Assembly (NCBI GenBank): GCA_964035795.1
Contig: OZ038321.1
Span: 21,578,283 to 21,642,282, forward strand
From: Pterobdella sp. o SKG-2022
Lineage: Eukaryota; Annelida; Clitellata; Hirudinida; Piscicolidae
Reading direction: 5' to 3'
DNA length: 64,000 nucleotides
The translations under genes and the position numbers were made by a program. Positions 32,265-55,951 of the stretch are shown in pieces. Below the pieces are notes generated by a model that was not told where the DNA came from, ran no database searches, and was given only the letters and a program-made list of their open reading frames with translations. Within the stretch, counting starts at the first letter, position 1, and the number at the start of each line of letters is the position of its first letter.

Positions 32265-35200
32265 GCAAGCCCCTACAACGTCGTTTTGTTTATGGGTAAC
32301 TTAGAGAGGTTCGGTATAGAAGTTATTTACGTTATATAAATTGATATTTTCACTGTTTAGGGTTTAGCGATGTTTTATGGCTATATATTCAAAATTTTTT
32401 TGTGTTGGTGTTTTCACATTTTCTATCGAAATTGCTGGATGCAATTTTCATAAGTAAATTTGAGCGTGGCATGAAATTATGTTAAATTCTTATATCGACT
32501 ATGATATTTAGACATGGTTTTAATTTTTTGAGGTCCAACATCCCTATATCCCAATGATTCTCATTTTATATTTATTCGATGTAAAATTTTTTTACTTTTA
32601 TCCATTCAGATCTGGATGGTATTTTTACACTTCGTTGAATCAAGCTTATAATGGTGATTGAGATTTTAGATTATAATATTATCATTCTATTGTTTTCTAC
32701 TCTATTACTTCTAGTAAGATTCGTATCAAAAATCTTATCAAAATATTTTCCAACGCATTCAACATGGCGACCAGTGAGTGTAGTAGCCTGCAAATCTTCT
32801 TTTGTAATCTTTTTATTTTTAGTAGCATGGATTATTGATGCAGTAGTGATGACAGCTTTTCTTTCTAAGAGTCCGCCCAACATTGCAGCCCTCGACATTC
32901 GATCATTGTGTTTCAAAAGCTTAAATCGACCTGAACACTGTTGAATGTGTTTGCATGAATCGCCCCTGTATGTTTATGATTTCCATGCTTTTCATTTCGA
33001 TTTTTTAGAAGCATCGTATTTATTATATTAGTTTCCATTATCATATTCGATTTTTATTAAATGTTGCTTCAGCTTTGAGGAATCAACAATTTGATTTTAT
33101 AGTATTTTATTGAGATGTGAACTGAAGTGTTGATGAATTTTATGAGGTTTAATCGGTATATAAAGTTTAAAATTCGTTCGTGAGGAGTTTTGATGCTCAA
33201 TTCATCATTTTGCTTTTAATAGTTCTTCATGATTTCAATAGATAATAAAGCAAAACTTTATTTTGAGTTTTTAGGCATTAGTTATAAACGATAGTAGAAA
33301 GATTAGTTTTTTAGAATGGCTATGTTCTGTTGCATATTGTCACTTTCACAGTGTAGTATATCATTTGTGCCATTTAGAAAGATGATTGTATTCGCTTGTA
33401 GCATGATAACTTGTTGGTATTGAATTATCATTGTCTTCAAAATCTTTTCAATAAAATTTTTAGCACATTGCGCTCTTTATTTTATCGAGTTTGTTTTGAC
33501 GTCTATAAATTTTGGCGACCGCAGACACACATCATCGTTGCTCCTTGATCGTACAGAACAAATCTGTTTTTAAATTTTTAAACAAAACGATAGGTTTCTT
33601 TAATCATTTTGTGTTTAAATTCAATTATGTTGTAATCGGCAGATGATTCACTGCATAAAACAAATCAACGGTGTTTAATTTCTTCATTAATAGGTCTACA
33701 CTGAAGCTTAAAAATTTAACTTGAACAAATTTAATTGTTCAATCATATCTACTGTTCTCTCAGCCATACCTTACAGGCAGGCTTTCTAGTCAACTATCAA
33801 GCACAAACCAGTTTAATTACACACTCATACTTAACATTAACAACAACTCAAAACTTTCACATTTTATACGACAGTTGAATTAAAAAACTGCAAAAAATTT
33901 AACAGCTATTGGGCCTCTCATGAGTTTTAAGTTCTTGAGAGCTGCCATGGTTGATTCCACTGTAGATTTTCCAAAATAATGAATAAAGTTTATTGTTTTC
34001 ATGCTTATAAAAATTTTTAAAAAGTTTTTCCAAAGATCTCATTTTATTATGTTTATCTTACCAATGACAGGGTATGTTTCGTCTTTTAAAAAACCATTCC
34101 GAGCTGAAGTGAAATGAAGTCAGATGGTAAAGGATACAGCTGTAGTGCAAAACAAATTAAAATTTCAAAACTTAAGAATTGAAAAAGTTATTGTCACAAT
34201 TGGGGAAGAAGCATAAATAATAACATTATTTTATGGTTCTGTTATTGTGTTTAGTTATATGCTTGCATCTAAAACCTCGAAAGTTTAATGAACTTGCAAA
34301 TTCTCATCAAAGTTGTGAATAATTAGTCTCAAAATTAGTTACCTCATGATGATATAGAATATATAGAGAAGCTTGGTCAAAATAAAAATTTAAATGTTTT
34401 CGTGTTTTTATGATTCACATATCATCAAAAAAAATTAATAATGAACGTTCATACCACGAGCAAAAAAAAATACCACATGCATTCGAGGTATTTGAGGTAG
34501 TGAGCTTCAAGATCATATTTAGATAAGTTTTTAATATACAAATAAGCTTAGTATATTAATATCCTCCACCTTACTATTGATACTACGTGTTTTCATAGAT
34601 TTTTTATTATTGTAAAAAATTTTTATTCCCATAATTTTCTTCATGGATCTTGTTTTTGAAGAAAATTTTGACAAGAAAATCTACAAAACTTGTTATAAAA
34701 TTGTCTTTCGGCTTGGAATGAATTTTTTGAAAAAATATGTAAAAATTTTATTGAGAATAATGAGAACTTTTCAATAAAAATAGACAAAAATGTTTAAACA
34801 TTTTTTGTATAACATGTTATAATGTATAAAAGTTTTAAATACAGATTATTGTAGATTGTTTGCAATGCATTCAAAAATCTCATTTTTTCAATAATACTTA
34901 TACAGCAAAACTCCAATTGAATCAAATATATCCAAACTAAAAATATACTCAACAACTATTATTTATCTAAAATCAATAAAATTATGCCAAAAATTGTTAA
35001 TTGTCAATAATAAAAAAAAAATCAATAATAATACTAAGCTTATAAATCAATAAAAATAATAATAGTATAGAGCAGGCTAGCATCCTAACTCAGCAAGGCT
35101 GCTTTCCTCCTGATGGATGGATGGATGGAAAGTAGTTATATGTAAACAAATGAGTGGAAAGATAGATCAATTAATGAATGTATGGAGGAATTAATGAAAC

Positions 35201-36525
35201 AAATGATTTGAAACTTACGTTCAGCATAAAAAGTTGATGTATTGATGAACTGGTAATTTAGAAAAAAAAACTGCTTTCCATTTTTCAATAATTATCAAAA
35301 AAACAAATACTAATGAAAGTTCTGCTTGATTTTTCTGCATTCAATATTAAATCTTAAAAATAATTTCATAAACTAGCGATGCTTGAAAAATAACCAATAA
35401 CGTTATATCAATAACTAACATAAGCAAAGAATAGAAGAATTTTTTACAATTTTTATGAATAACCTAACATGAGGGATATTTATGGCGTAAGTCACAGACA
35501 AGTTGGTGCAGAGATGGACTATCAGTAGCAGCTTAAAAATCATAACTGATTAAGGTTTTTGAATAACTGAAGGCTACAAGTGTTTTGTGGTTTAGCATTG
35601 TAAGTTCTTTGGACTGAAAGATTTCATATTTATTTGAAGTTTGAATGAAATTTTCAAAATTTTATTGATTTTTTGAAACATATATATTTTTTGGTATATA
35701 TGCTTCCATGAAACCCCAATAATATTCCTCTAATTAATAACCGTAACAAAAAATCAAAGAGTGAATATTCTATTGAAAGTGATGTAAAAAATCAAAAGGA
35801 GATAGTGAGGAAGGGAATGTTGTTTTGTGGTTGTGTATAATGGACCTGCTGGGAGCAATACAATTCTGGTGTTATTTCGTTATTTTGTTTGAAGGTTACC
35901 TTTGTTTTGTTAATTTCTTTGATGCTTTTTGTAAATTTATTTTGTCCAAATTAAAATAAAAACCCTATAAATCAAAGTAAACAATAATTTTTTTTCTGCA
36001 TCAAAATTATTCTGTGAAGGATATAAGGATTGCTGGACAATATAAAGTTTCATTGAAAAGTTATCAATAAGATTTAGAGACATTGCGTTCGGATGTTTAA
36101 ATTATCTGTAATAATGCATTTTCATCGGCTGGTTACGCTTATAATTAGCTGGTTACAGTCACTGGTTTAGAACTGAAACTGTTCAAGTATCAAGCTAAAA
36201 TAGAATTTTTAGATTATTTTTTTTCAATAAAAGCATTTTATTATTCTATAATCACTCTTGAAATAATTGTTTTTTATTTTTTAAATAATAAAAAATTAAA
36301 TGTCTGATTTATGAATTTTTGAGTATTTCAATAATTCCCATTTAATTTCTCTTTCAGTGTAGGAGATCTAGCTTGGAGTTGAGATTATTTAATTTACAAC
36401 TGCAACACCACAAGCCTACCTTTTATTATCAAGCACCTACCAAAGCAACACGTCTCAAATAAAAATCACCTCAAAGAATTCTATAGATAAACAAAAAAAA
36501 AACACCGCAATTGGAATCGGTCAAA
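32265..36525. other. 4.3-kb intergenic region between stress protein and alpha-actinin
   Basis: AT-rich. The first kilobase probably includes the stress-protein 3' UTR (AATAAA strings near 33243 and 33452). A minus-strand frame at 32671-32916 is open for 81 codons with a mixed composition but no recognisable family. A GGATGGATGG run lies near 35113. At 36351-36357 a CTTTCAG acceptor marks the likely start of the exon that contains the alpha-actinin ATG, implying a non-coding first exon somewhere upstream. Nothing else was identified. Confidence 0.5.
36358..36525 (+). other. Putative 5' UTR part of alpha-actinin exon
   Basis: A strong acceptor (TTTCTCTTTCAG, ending at 36357) is followed by 168 bases without a conflicting in-frame upstream reading, then the alpha-actinin ATG. 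This suggests a UTR exon boundary. Inference from the splice-site string only. Confidence 0.45.
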
Positions 36526-47604
<11,079 letters not shown>

Positions 47605-48233
47605 AGTGGTCAGAAGAGAGTTTCACAAACTTTATAATATTGTAGCACGAAATTCTTTCATTATTGGATTTTTAAGGACCGATAGAAATGTTATGCTGCA
47701 ATTTAAATGGAATCTTTATGGGATAAGTTGCATAGAAAATGAAAGGCGGGTTTATCTATTCGATCTTCTTATTTGGCGTGATCAACACGTTATTTTCAAA
47801 GCTATAGCTTATTTTTATTTAAATTTGAGTCGAAAAATTTCTTCAAACCTAGCACATCAATTCGCACTACCACGCTTCAGCATTATTTTTGTGGTTTATA
47901 CAAATATTTAAAACATTTATCTTATAAACCAGATAGTTTTTAGCTCACTTGAAAACACGTTTATTATAACAATCGTAACTTTCAACCCACCATCTTTTAT
48001 TTGATTTTTCATGTTAAATTTGACAATCTTCATTTCGTTACTAGAGTGAAATAAAGCGGTTTCGATTTTGAAATTACTAGTGAAGAGACAAAAACATCAA
48101 CAAATAATCTGTGTAAAAACATAAGTCGACCATCTAAGCGACCTCACTTTACAGTTGTCAAACATATACATTACCAATATAAATTACAAAATAATGAATT
48201 CCTAAACATTATATAACAAGTCAACATGGCCCA
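47605..48233. other. Convergent 3' intergenic region, alpha-actinin / RING gene
   Basis: The two genes converge with 629 bases between their stop codons, to be shared by both 3' UTRs. The first ~300 bases stay open in the alpha-actinin-adjacent frame but show no protein motif. No other gene seen. Confidence 0.5.
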
Positions 48234-51107
48234 TTAATTTTCATCAGTTTTGAACATTTTGAGAAGCTTTTCGTATTGTGATTCTTCATTGGAGAATGCC
48301 TTCACAAGACCCTCCCTGGTCTCTCCTCCCTTTAAATACATCCTCATCTTCAAAGGTATGTACTTGAGCGGGGATGTGCCATCTTCTCCGGCTTCTTGAA
48401 CATTTTAATGTTTGCTTAAAAGGATTTGATATAAGCAAAAAAATCAAATACATGGTTAAATTTAATGCTATTGCACTAACATAAATAACACGCCAGAAAA
48501 CGTTGAAGAGAGATTTAAATTATGAAAGCTTAAATTACACAATGATAATGTAGTTAAAGGTTTCAAAGGCAACCTTGTATATTTGAGTCGTCAAGGTTTT
48601 CATTTGTTGATTGTGAAGAGGCGTAACTCTCAAGACTCACCTGTGAATGAATGACTGTCTCTTAAATATCAATTAACCAATGGTTGAGTACTTGATAATA
48701 TGATCTGCTCACAAAAGATTTGATTTTCAAATTAACTTTTTCTTGTTTTTTAGTTTTGATAAAACAATAGATGTATTTGAAATTTCCTTATTTTAAAGCT
48801 TGAAAATCAAAAAAAAATTTAATAAAAAGATACATAAGATTTTTAAAAAATAAACCTTTGTTTTTGTCTAGTATGAATGTCATTTTGAAATATTAATGTT
48901 ACTCAATACGATATGATAGTTAGAACTTAGAGGAGTTACAGTGCAATATAATGAACAGAACTATGAATTCAACTTTGAATATCCGGACAGTATTTTTTAG
49001 TATTTAAGAAAAATCCAACCTAAAAATGACTTTACTTACAAAAACAACCTAATTATAACCGAAAAAATTTTTCAATTCATATGTATCTAAACACAAAACT
49101 TCAGTGCAACCCCACAAACAAAAGCAACCACCTTGAGGAATTTTGGTAAGTTATCTGTATTGAACTGACATGTTTTAAAGTGGGAAGCCAAGATAGACAA
49201 TGGGGTGACAAGGGAACAACCATACTTCCTGAATGGACATGCTACCTGAAGGTCAGTTATTAAATGTGTATTGATTAATATAACGCTCATTATATCTCAC
49301 ATGCTGGAGTAGATACACAGAATAAAATATTAATGCATATAATTATATATATATATATATATTGATTAAAATATACTTCCTGATTTATGAGAAATTTCTT
49401 GAAAGAACATGTAAAACACAAAAGCTAACTAATTATTTATAAGATTGAAATTATTGAAAATTTTAGTTGAATAAAAATTTGTTTTACATGTTCTTACGAG
49501 AAATTTCTCATAAATCAAAAGTATATTTCAATTGATTCAAAATTACCAAGAACATACAATGTCTCTTAAAAACTATACATACATTAGTTTCACTGAATGA
49601 AAGTGACATAAAGAATTTTCATTAGTAACCTACATTAATTGGTACTATCACTATTAATATTGTATTTATATCACAAAAAACACACAAAATTTGTAAAAGT
49701 GAATGACAAAACCATGGTAATTCTGCTCACAAAAGAACCTACCTTTTGGTCCCCAATGATGTTTTCAAGTATGAAATCATGGTGCAAGTCTCCTCGATTC
49801 AACTTCTTCCTGTTGTTTATATGTGATTATTTATATCTTTGTTTAAATAATTTTCAATAATGAAATACTATTTTTTGTTTTGTTTATTTTATGTCTAAGA
49901 TATTTATATTTATAGTTTGATTTTATTAAAAATAAAATTATCATATGATTTATTAATTTCATACAATATTTATTTAAATAGGCATGAAATTCAATCTTAT
50001 TATAGTGAATATTTCAATCATGATATTAGCATATGATTAATATTAAATTGAATTTTATTCTAAACCATTAAAAAATCCTAAGTATTTGAGTAGAAATGAA
50101 AATCATCATCATCATCTAGAGCCCAGTTTTCTCAACACAGGGTGGAGTATCAATGAAAATAAATAACTGAATTCTTTCACAAGTAATTTTTCTTGAAAGT
50201 TGATGATGATATAAACAATACATACTTCTTCTCATTTGAAATTTTATTAAAAAAAAATTAAAAATACCTAAACTGTGATTTTTGTGTTATACTCTATAAG
50301 AAAGAAACTTTTCTAAATCGAGTAAATCTGGCCAGCCTCAGTATAGTGGGAATTAAACCAGATTTAAAACCTTGATATCTATCTATCTATCTATCTAATA
50401 AAGAAACTAGCTAATTCATTTGAAAAAATTTCTGTTTTAAATAAATGAATATTTGATTTAAGATAAAAATATGATGATAAATATAAAATATATGAAGGTT
50501 ACCTGTCATCTGGACATGTTCTACTATTTTGCAACCATTGCAGTATACACTGAAAAATTATGAATAAATAAATAATAATAAAAACTTAGACAAATGTTTA
50601 TAATCAATGAGCATTATAATTGGGTTTGAAATTTTACTTGTATAATAAAAACTAAGTTCTATACCCTTTTTTTTTTAAATATGAAAAATTATTTTAATAT
50701 TCAAAATAAAAACTGGAAAGCTAAACAATGTTAAAGGCACCTAACTACATTTTATTTGAACCCTGAAAATTATAATTAATTTTTATAAAGTATTAATGTA
50801 TAATATATAAAATATTTTACCGCTTGGCAATATGAATGGCCACACGGAGCTCTTACTGGATGCTTGAAAATTTCTTGACATATTGAACAAAACAGATGAG
50901 CACTCACTTTTGTTGAATCTATGTGATCTCGAAAATCTCTGAATAATGATTTCTTGTACTTAACCATGTTTTTATTTTGAATGTATCAAGGTTTAACAGC
51001 CAATTTATTCAGAATAAAGACTTGAAAAAAACTTACTCTTTTTCTTCAACGATAGTTATTGGTTTTTTTGGTGGAGCAAAACTTCTTTTCGCCTTTCCAC
51101 GAGGCAT
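48234..51107 (-). CDS. RING finger and TRAF-type zinc finger protein (putative E3 ubiquitin ligase)
   Basis: Seven exons in transcript order: 51107-51037, 50938-50821, 50549-50503, 49809-49743, 49245-49132, 48640-48574, 48394-48234; total 645 bases, 214 residues. Basic N-terminus MPRGKAKRSFAPPKKP. RING at ~41-78: C41-x2-C44, C56-G-H58-x2-C61-x2-C64, C75-x2-D78, i.e. C3HC3D spacing as in RNF41/Nrdp1. Then one TRAF-type zinc finger, ACPFRKYGCS...SHFKTC. The C-terminal ~75 residues (QSTNENLDDSN; EDGTSPLKYIPLKMRMYLKG) are not recognised. By family the RING should recruit an E2 enzyme; the substrate is unknown. RNF151 and RNF41 share the RING-TRAF order but orthology is unclear. Divergent from MRE11 with 316 bases between starts. 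Confidence 0.86.
49345..49566. mobile_element. Foldback/MITE-like element, AGAGACAT family, with (TA)n
   Basis: Inverted repeat with ~55-base imperfect arms (49362-49416 and 49481-49536), sharing TTTATGAGAAATTTCT and ACATGTAAAAC segments. It is preceded by a short (AT)n run at 49344-49362. 49552-49566 carries the end motif in reverse (ACATACAATGTCTCT). The interior matches the copy at 27180-27225. In intron 4 of the RING gene, between exons 4 and 5. Confidence 0.68.
50383..50399. repeat. (CTAT)n microsatellite
   Basis: Four tandem CTAT units in an intron of the RING gene. Confidence 0.8.
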
Positions 51108-51423
51108 TTTTTTTTTATAAACAACTTTAAATAGTTCAAAAAATACTATCAACACAAGCGGCAAAAAGTACAAAAAGTACATTATGATTAAAATAAATTA
51201 TAATTTTAAAACACAATTACGTTCAAAAATTATTTTTATGTCAATTTTTGCAAATTCTAAAAATTTATAATCTGCTAAATTTTTAACCACAAGTGAGTGG
51301 AATTTAATTTAAAGAGCGGTATTCTCAATTTTCAGCTTCTTAACTAGCAAGTTTTTCGTGTAATTAACTAACACTCCTTTGCATTTAATAAGATTAATAT
51401 CATATTTAAATTCAGGCATAACA
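51108..51423. promoter_or_regulatory. Bidirectional promoter interval MRE11 / RING gene
   Basis: Only 316 bases separate the two divergent start codons, so the genes probably share a promoter region. A TTTAAATTCAG acceptor-like string ends at 51415, eight bases before the MRE11 ATG, and may mark a 5' UTR intron or a trans-splice site. No TATA box stands out against the AT-rich background. Confidence 0.55.
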
Positions 51424-51994
51424 ATGCCTAGTGGAAAAGATGGGAATCCAGAAGACACTCTGAAGATTCTTATAGCCACGGATAATCACATTGGATATAT
51501 GGAAAAAGATGGTTGCCGGAAGGATGACTCAATGAAAACTTTTGAAGAAGTTCTTAAAATTGGTAAAGACCATAATGTTGATTTTGTTCTTTTAGGAGGC
51601 GATCTGTTCCATGACAACAAGCCCTCACACACAAGCTTACATGGCAGCATAGAATTATTCAGAAAATATTGTCACGGTGATAAACCATGTTCTGTTGCCT
51701 TTTTAAGCGATCCAAAGGTTAATTTTGGCCATACACCATTCAAAATGGTAAACTATCAAGACCCTAACATAAACGTATCGATGCCTATATTTTCTATACA
51801 TGGAAACCATGATGATCCTGCTGGTCCAACTTCTTTCTGTCCTCTTGACATGCTGCACTCCGCTGGTCTAGTGAACTACTTTGGCAAAGTGAGCAGTCTT
51901 GATAATATCTCCATTAGTCCTCTTCTTCTACAAAAAGGTTTAATGTTTTTTATATTCAATAATATCTATTTTATTTGCTTCATAGGAGTTTCTA

Positions 51995-52046
<52 letters not shown>

Positions 52047-55000
52047 TTGTAATATTAGTATGTTGTAAAATAACTAAGTTTAGCTTATAATAGTACATGA
52101 AAATATATTAGTTATAATATTCTATGACAGCAAAGTTATGTTAACTAAAATTATTCCATTATGATTCCTTTAAAGGTAAGACCAAACTAGCATTATATGG
52201 TCTGGGCAATGTTAGGGATGAGAGACTTAACAGGATGTTTGGCATGCTAAAAGTGAACTTCCTCAGACCTACAAAGGTTAACATTTGAATGATTTTCAAG
52301 TACATCGGGCTATTTTCAAAAAGTATGAACTTTAACCTTGGTATTTATTTTTCTATTAATCATTCCTTCTATTTTTACCCATCCATTTTCATGGGCCTTT
52401 TAATAACTAATTCTTCCATAGGACACAGAAGACTGGTTCAACATCCTGGTTTTGCATCAGAACAGGGCAAAGCATGGAGCCAAGAACCACATCCCTGAGG
52501 AATACCTTGATGACTTCCTTGACCTCATTGTGTGGGGCCATGAACATGAATGCAAGGTTGTCTGATAATTATTATATTGGTTCTGTGCATGACGTTGAAG
52601 TGCACCAAACATATCTTATCCAAATTGAAGCTGCTTTTCTGTTATAAAGTGGATAACAGTAGACTCCAGTAGCAGGTATCATTCTCATTTCACTTGGTGG
52701 ATGATCTTTTTTTATTGACAATGGCAAGGCAAACTGCCCAAGTGTAGAAACGGCAAACCTTAAATTCAATAATTTCAAGTTGGGTATTAGCTCAGTTTAT
52801 AAAAGTTTGTCTCAAATAAATAGTTAGTTTTTCCTCTTGCATCCTTGGGAGCATAGGGCTGCAACAACCAACACTCCTCCAACGTACTCGGTTCTGGCTG
52901 GTCTTCTTTCAGCTCAGCCCACGTCATTCTGGTAGCCATCGCTTCTACCTCGGTGCTTTTCTGCCAGATCTTCTTAGGTCGGCCAATTTTTCTCTTCCCC
53001 TGTAGGTTCCAGTCTAGGACCTGTCTAGTGATGTTGGCTGCAGGCTTGCCTAGTGTATGACCTATCCATCCATATTTCCGCTTCATTTCAGTCTCCATAA
53101 TTTACTCCATAATAGTATCAGTAGTCTAGGTTGACTGCCGGCAATCCCACTTACTGGGGCATGTTCAGCAGTATAACCTAATTAGATTCTTTATTATTAT
53201 AATAATTATAAACGCATTTCATTAAACAGTTTGGAATAAATTTTATGACACATTTTCTGCTTGTAAACTTATCTCATTATCGCAATTTCAACCACAAACA
53301 GATGGCTAATAAAAATATTCAAAATTTCGCTGTCACAAGAGCATATTCAAAGCCTCAAAATTTTTTCAATCATTTAAACTTTGCTCGTGTAGCTCAGCTG
53401 GTAGAGCCTTATACTAATTATTTAAGGATATACGGACTCCATACCGTGTGGGCTGACAATTAACACCTGTTCTACAGTGTGTTTTCGCGTCTAACCCCTT
53501 AAATGCGACTATATAGAAATAAAATTTGGAGAAAAAATGCTTAAAGATTATTTAAAGGTCTAGTTTATTTAAAATATAAATTTCCAAACTGATATAAAGA
53601 ACAAACAAAAAATGAGTTTGATCATAAAGACATGAATCTAATAAACCCTTCAAAACATCTGAGATATTGTACGACAAGAATAATGACATTAAAACTGTAC
53701 ATACTTGTATAAAGGTGGATTTAAGTTGGAATGGAACTCAAAACTTTTACATCACTCAACCTGGCTCATCCATCGCTACATCCCTCAGCGAAGGAGAAAC
53801 CAAAATGAAACATGTCGGTATACTGCAAATCTGCGGTAAGGATTTCAAGGTGTGTGGTGGTCTTATAGGGTTTTATTTTCTGTTTCAGTAAATCTATTAC
53901 TTTAAATTGATGTTTTACTCTATAACATGTTGTGCTTTGTGAAATTTTTTTTTGAGAATTTTTTGTATTATTTCATAATTTATGTTTTTTGAAAAATTAG
54001 ATGAATCAGAAATCTTTTTCGTTTACAAAATTATACTAAAAGATACGTTATTATTATTGTTGTTATTATTTTTCAGAGACATTGCGTGTATCTTTATTTT
54101 CCATAGTTTTTCGTTTATTTCTTCAAAAATGAGGATTCTATAGATACAAATTCTTATTATTATTGTATTTATTTTTTACATGTTCTATGTATTGATTGAT
54201 TTTATACTATTTCACCTACCAGCTTGACAAGGTGAGGTTGAAAACAGTGAGGCAGTTTTACATGGAGGATATAGTCCTGCAAGATGTGGGCATCAAGCCT
54301 GGTCAACCAAAAACTGCAGCCAACGTAGAACAATACTGCTCTGAGGTCGTTGAAAAGTATTTGAGTATTGCTGGTGAGTCTGGCTCGTTGATGCTTAAAA
54401 CATAAAATTTTTTCTTGTTTCACTTACATTTTTTTGCTACATAAAACAAAGTATTATTAGTTTGTATCTCTTGGAATAAGCGATGTCAGAAGGTTGTACT
54501 AGGTAGTAATTGAACTTTCAAAAATAATTTTTCATAACTCATAAATAAATTTTTGATCTTTTAGAGTCAATACTATTATAGTAAAAAAAATTTTTATCAC
54601 GATAAACTATCAAATTATATAAGAAAACTTGACTCTTAAGAATCTGAACGACAAGACACACCTGAGGCACCAGACAGACCACTGATTCGACTGAGGATTG
54701 ACTACAGCACCAATGAAAACGAGTTTCCATATGAGATATTCAGTATTCCGAGGTGATTTTGATTTTTAGGTTTTATGTTGAATTTATTATGATTAAATTT
54801 TTTAATTTATTTTTTTTAGGTGCTTATACTTTAAATTCTAATTAAATTTAATATGCTTATACATAATTTTTATGCATAATACTATGGTGTGTTGAATGCC
54901 ATGTTTGAACTCGTTAAGATTCGGTCAGAAGTTCAGCAGCAGAGTTGCGAACCCGAGAGAGATGGTGGTGTTTCACCGCAAGAGAGCCTATGTGAAAAAG

Positions 55001-55951
55001 GAGTCTGAGGGGGAGGAGGGGATCGAGGTGAGGCTGGAAGGGACTGCCAACATCCAGATGGAAGACATGATTAAAGAGTTCTTCAAGCACGCCGACAAAC
55101 GACATCGCTTGAAACTTTTGACTGACGATGCCATTAGTGACGCCATGAATGAGTATGTATTCAAGGAAGAGAAGGAGTCTATTGGGTCCCTCGTGAAGCA
55201 TCAACTCAACATGGCCCAGGTATCACCATAGGGTCTTTTTAATGTTGTTGTTATGTCTTAGTAAGTGTATCACATTATTTGAAAAATTTCAGAACCAATT
55301 AAAACTACGAAATACAAAAGAAGATGAAGTAGAAGAAGAACTAGAAAAGATTAAAACTAAAATTTCTGAAGATTGGAAAAAAATGGATGTTGGAGCGAAG
55401 TATAACGGCGAGAAAAGCAAAGGTGACAAATCTGAAAGTGATATTGAAGAACTTGTGGGCGAGGAAGCTCAGAAGCCTGCTGGGAGAGGTCGAGGCAGGG
55501 GCAGAGGAAAAGGAAGAGGTTCTAAGGGTGCTTCTAATATCACGACTTCAAGAAGGTAACGCAAAAGTATTGAATAATCTAGAAATTTTGTGTTTTTTTC
55601 AAAACTTTCGTCCAAAATGTTCTTTATTTAATAATAAGTTGTCATCAACTTTTATTTTTTAGGAAAAAAACGAAGGCAGATGACAGCGAAGAAGATGATG
55701 ATTTGAATAAAACAACAAAATCAAAAAAATCAACAACAGGTAAAAATAAAAGACTTAGGAATATCGAAGAAGACGAAGAAGAGAATGATGATAGGGACAA
55801 CAGGAGTATAGCTTCATCAACAAAAGTTAAAAAATCTCAAAAAAAAAGCGCCAAAAAGAATCTTTTGGATGATATCAGTGACGATGATGATGATGTCCAT
55901 GACAAAGTCAGCAACTTTTGGTCTCAGTGGATGAAAAGAGGCCAGAAATAA
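51424..55951 (+). CDS. MRE11: Double-strand break repair nuclease MRE11
   Basis: Nuclease subunit of the MRE11-RAD50-NBS1 complex, acting in the nucleus in DNA end resection, checkpoint signalling and meiosis. Exons: 51424-51937, 52176-52276, 52422-52556, 53715-53849, 54223-54373, 54641-54752, 54919-55219, 55293-55555, 55663-55951; total 2001 bases, 666 residues. All phosphodiesterase motifs are present: ATDNHIG (D20, H22 as in human), [27 protein letters not shown] and WGHEHEC. The capping domain follows ([29 protein letters not shown]). Exon 8 encodes a glycine-arginine-rich patch ([11 protein letters not shown]); exon 9 is Lys/Ser/Asp-rich and ends [12 protein letters not shown]. Start chosen at the ATG giving human-like N-terminal spacing; an upstream in-frame extension precedes an acceptor and is probably untranslated. 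Intron 3 holds LINE and SINE debris. Confidence 0.97.
51998..52043. repeat. (TA)n microsatellite
   Basis: About 23 perfect TA units in MRE11 intron 1. Confidence 0.97.
52588..53100 (-). mobile_element. LINE (non-LTR retrotransposon) 3' fragment in MRE11 intron 3
   Basis: The minus-strand frame 53098-52787 encodes the end of an RT polyprotein: [36 protein letters not shown], then [12 protein letters not shown]. This C-terminal block is widespread in invertebrate non-LTR elements. 52588-52786 would be its 3' UTR; 52588-52610 recurs at 26343-26365. No RT core is present, so it is a 5'-truncated insertion. Confidence 0.82.
53110..53510 (+). mobile_element. tRNA-derived SINE-like element in MRE11 intron 3
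   Basis: GCTCGTGTAGCTCAGCTGG (53382-53400) is a tRNA-like 5' end with a good A box. No matching B box or cloverleaf follows, so it is not a functional tRNA. Downstream, about 53468-53489 is identical in reverse to 19639-19660. Nearby, 53127-53141 (CTAGGTTGACTGCCG) resembles 42384-42398. These shared strings point to a dispersed short element; exact boundaries are not resolved. Confidence 0.5.
54075..54150. mobile_element. Partial AGAGACAT-family element in MRE11 intron 4
   Basis: Starts AGAGACATTGCGTGTATCTT and continues with AAAAATGAGGA and ATAGATACA, paralleling 15714-15790. It looks like a half copy of the foldback element in DIS3L2 intron 6. Confidence 0.55.

Noticed and set aside
32671..32916. 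81-codon minus-strand open frame downstream of the stress protein
   Set aside because: Mixed, protein-like composition but no motif, no splice context and no recognised family; may be chance or an old element.
48264..48275. Another AAGCTTTTCG string
   Set aside because: It lies in the RING gene's last coding exon (codons for YEKLL) without hairpin arms; coincidental match to the hairpin family.
53382..53460. Functional tRNA gene
   Set aside because: A good A-box-like head is present but no B box or cloverleaf follows, and the downstream sequence is shared with another repeat; called SINE-like instead.
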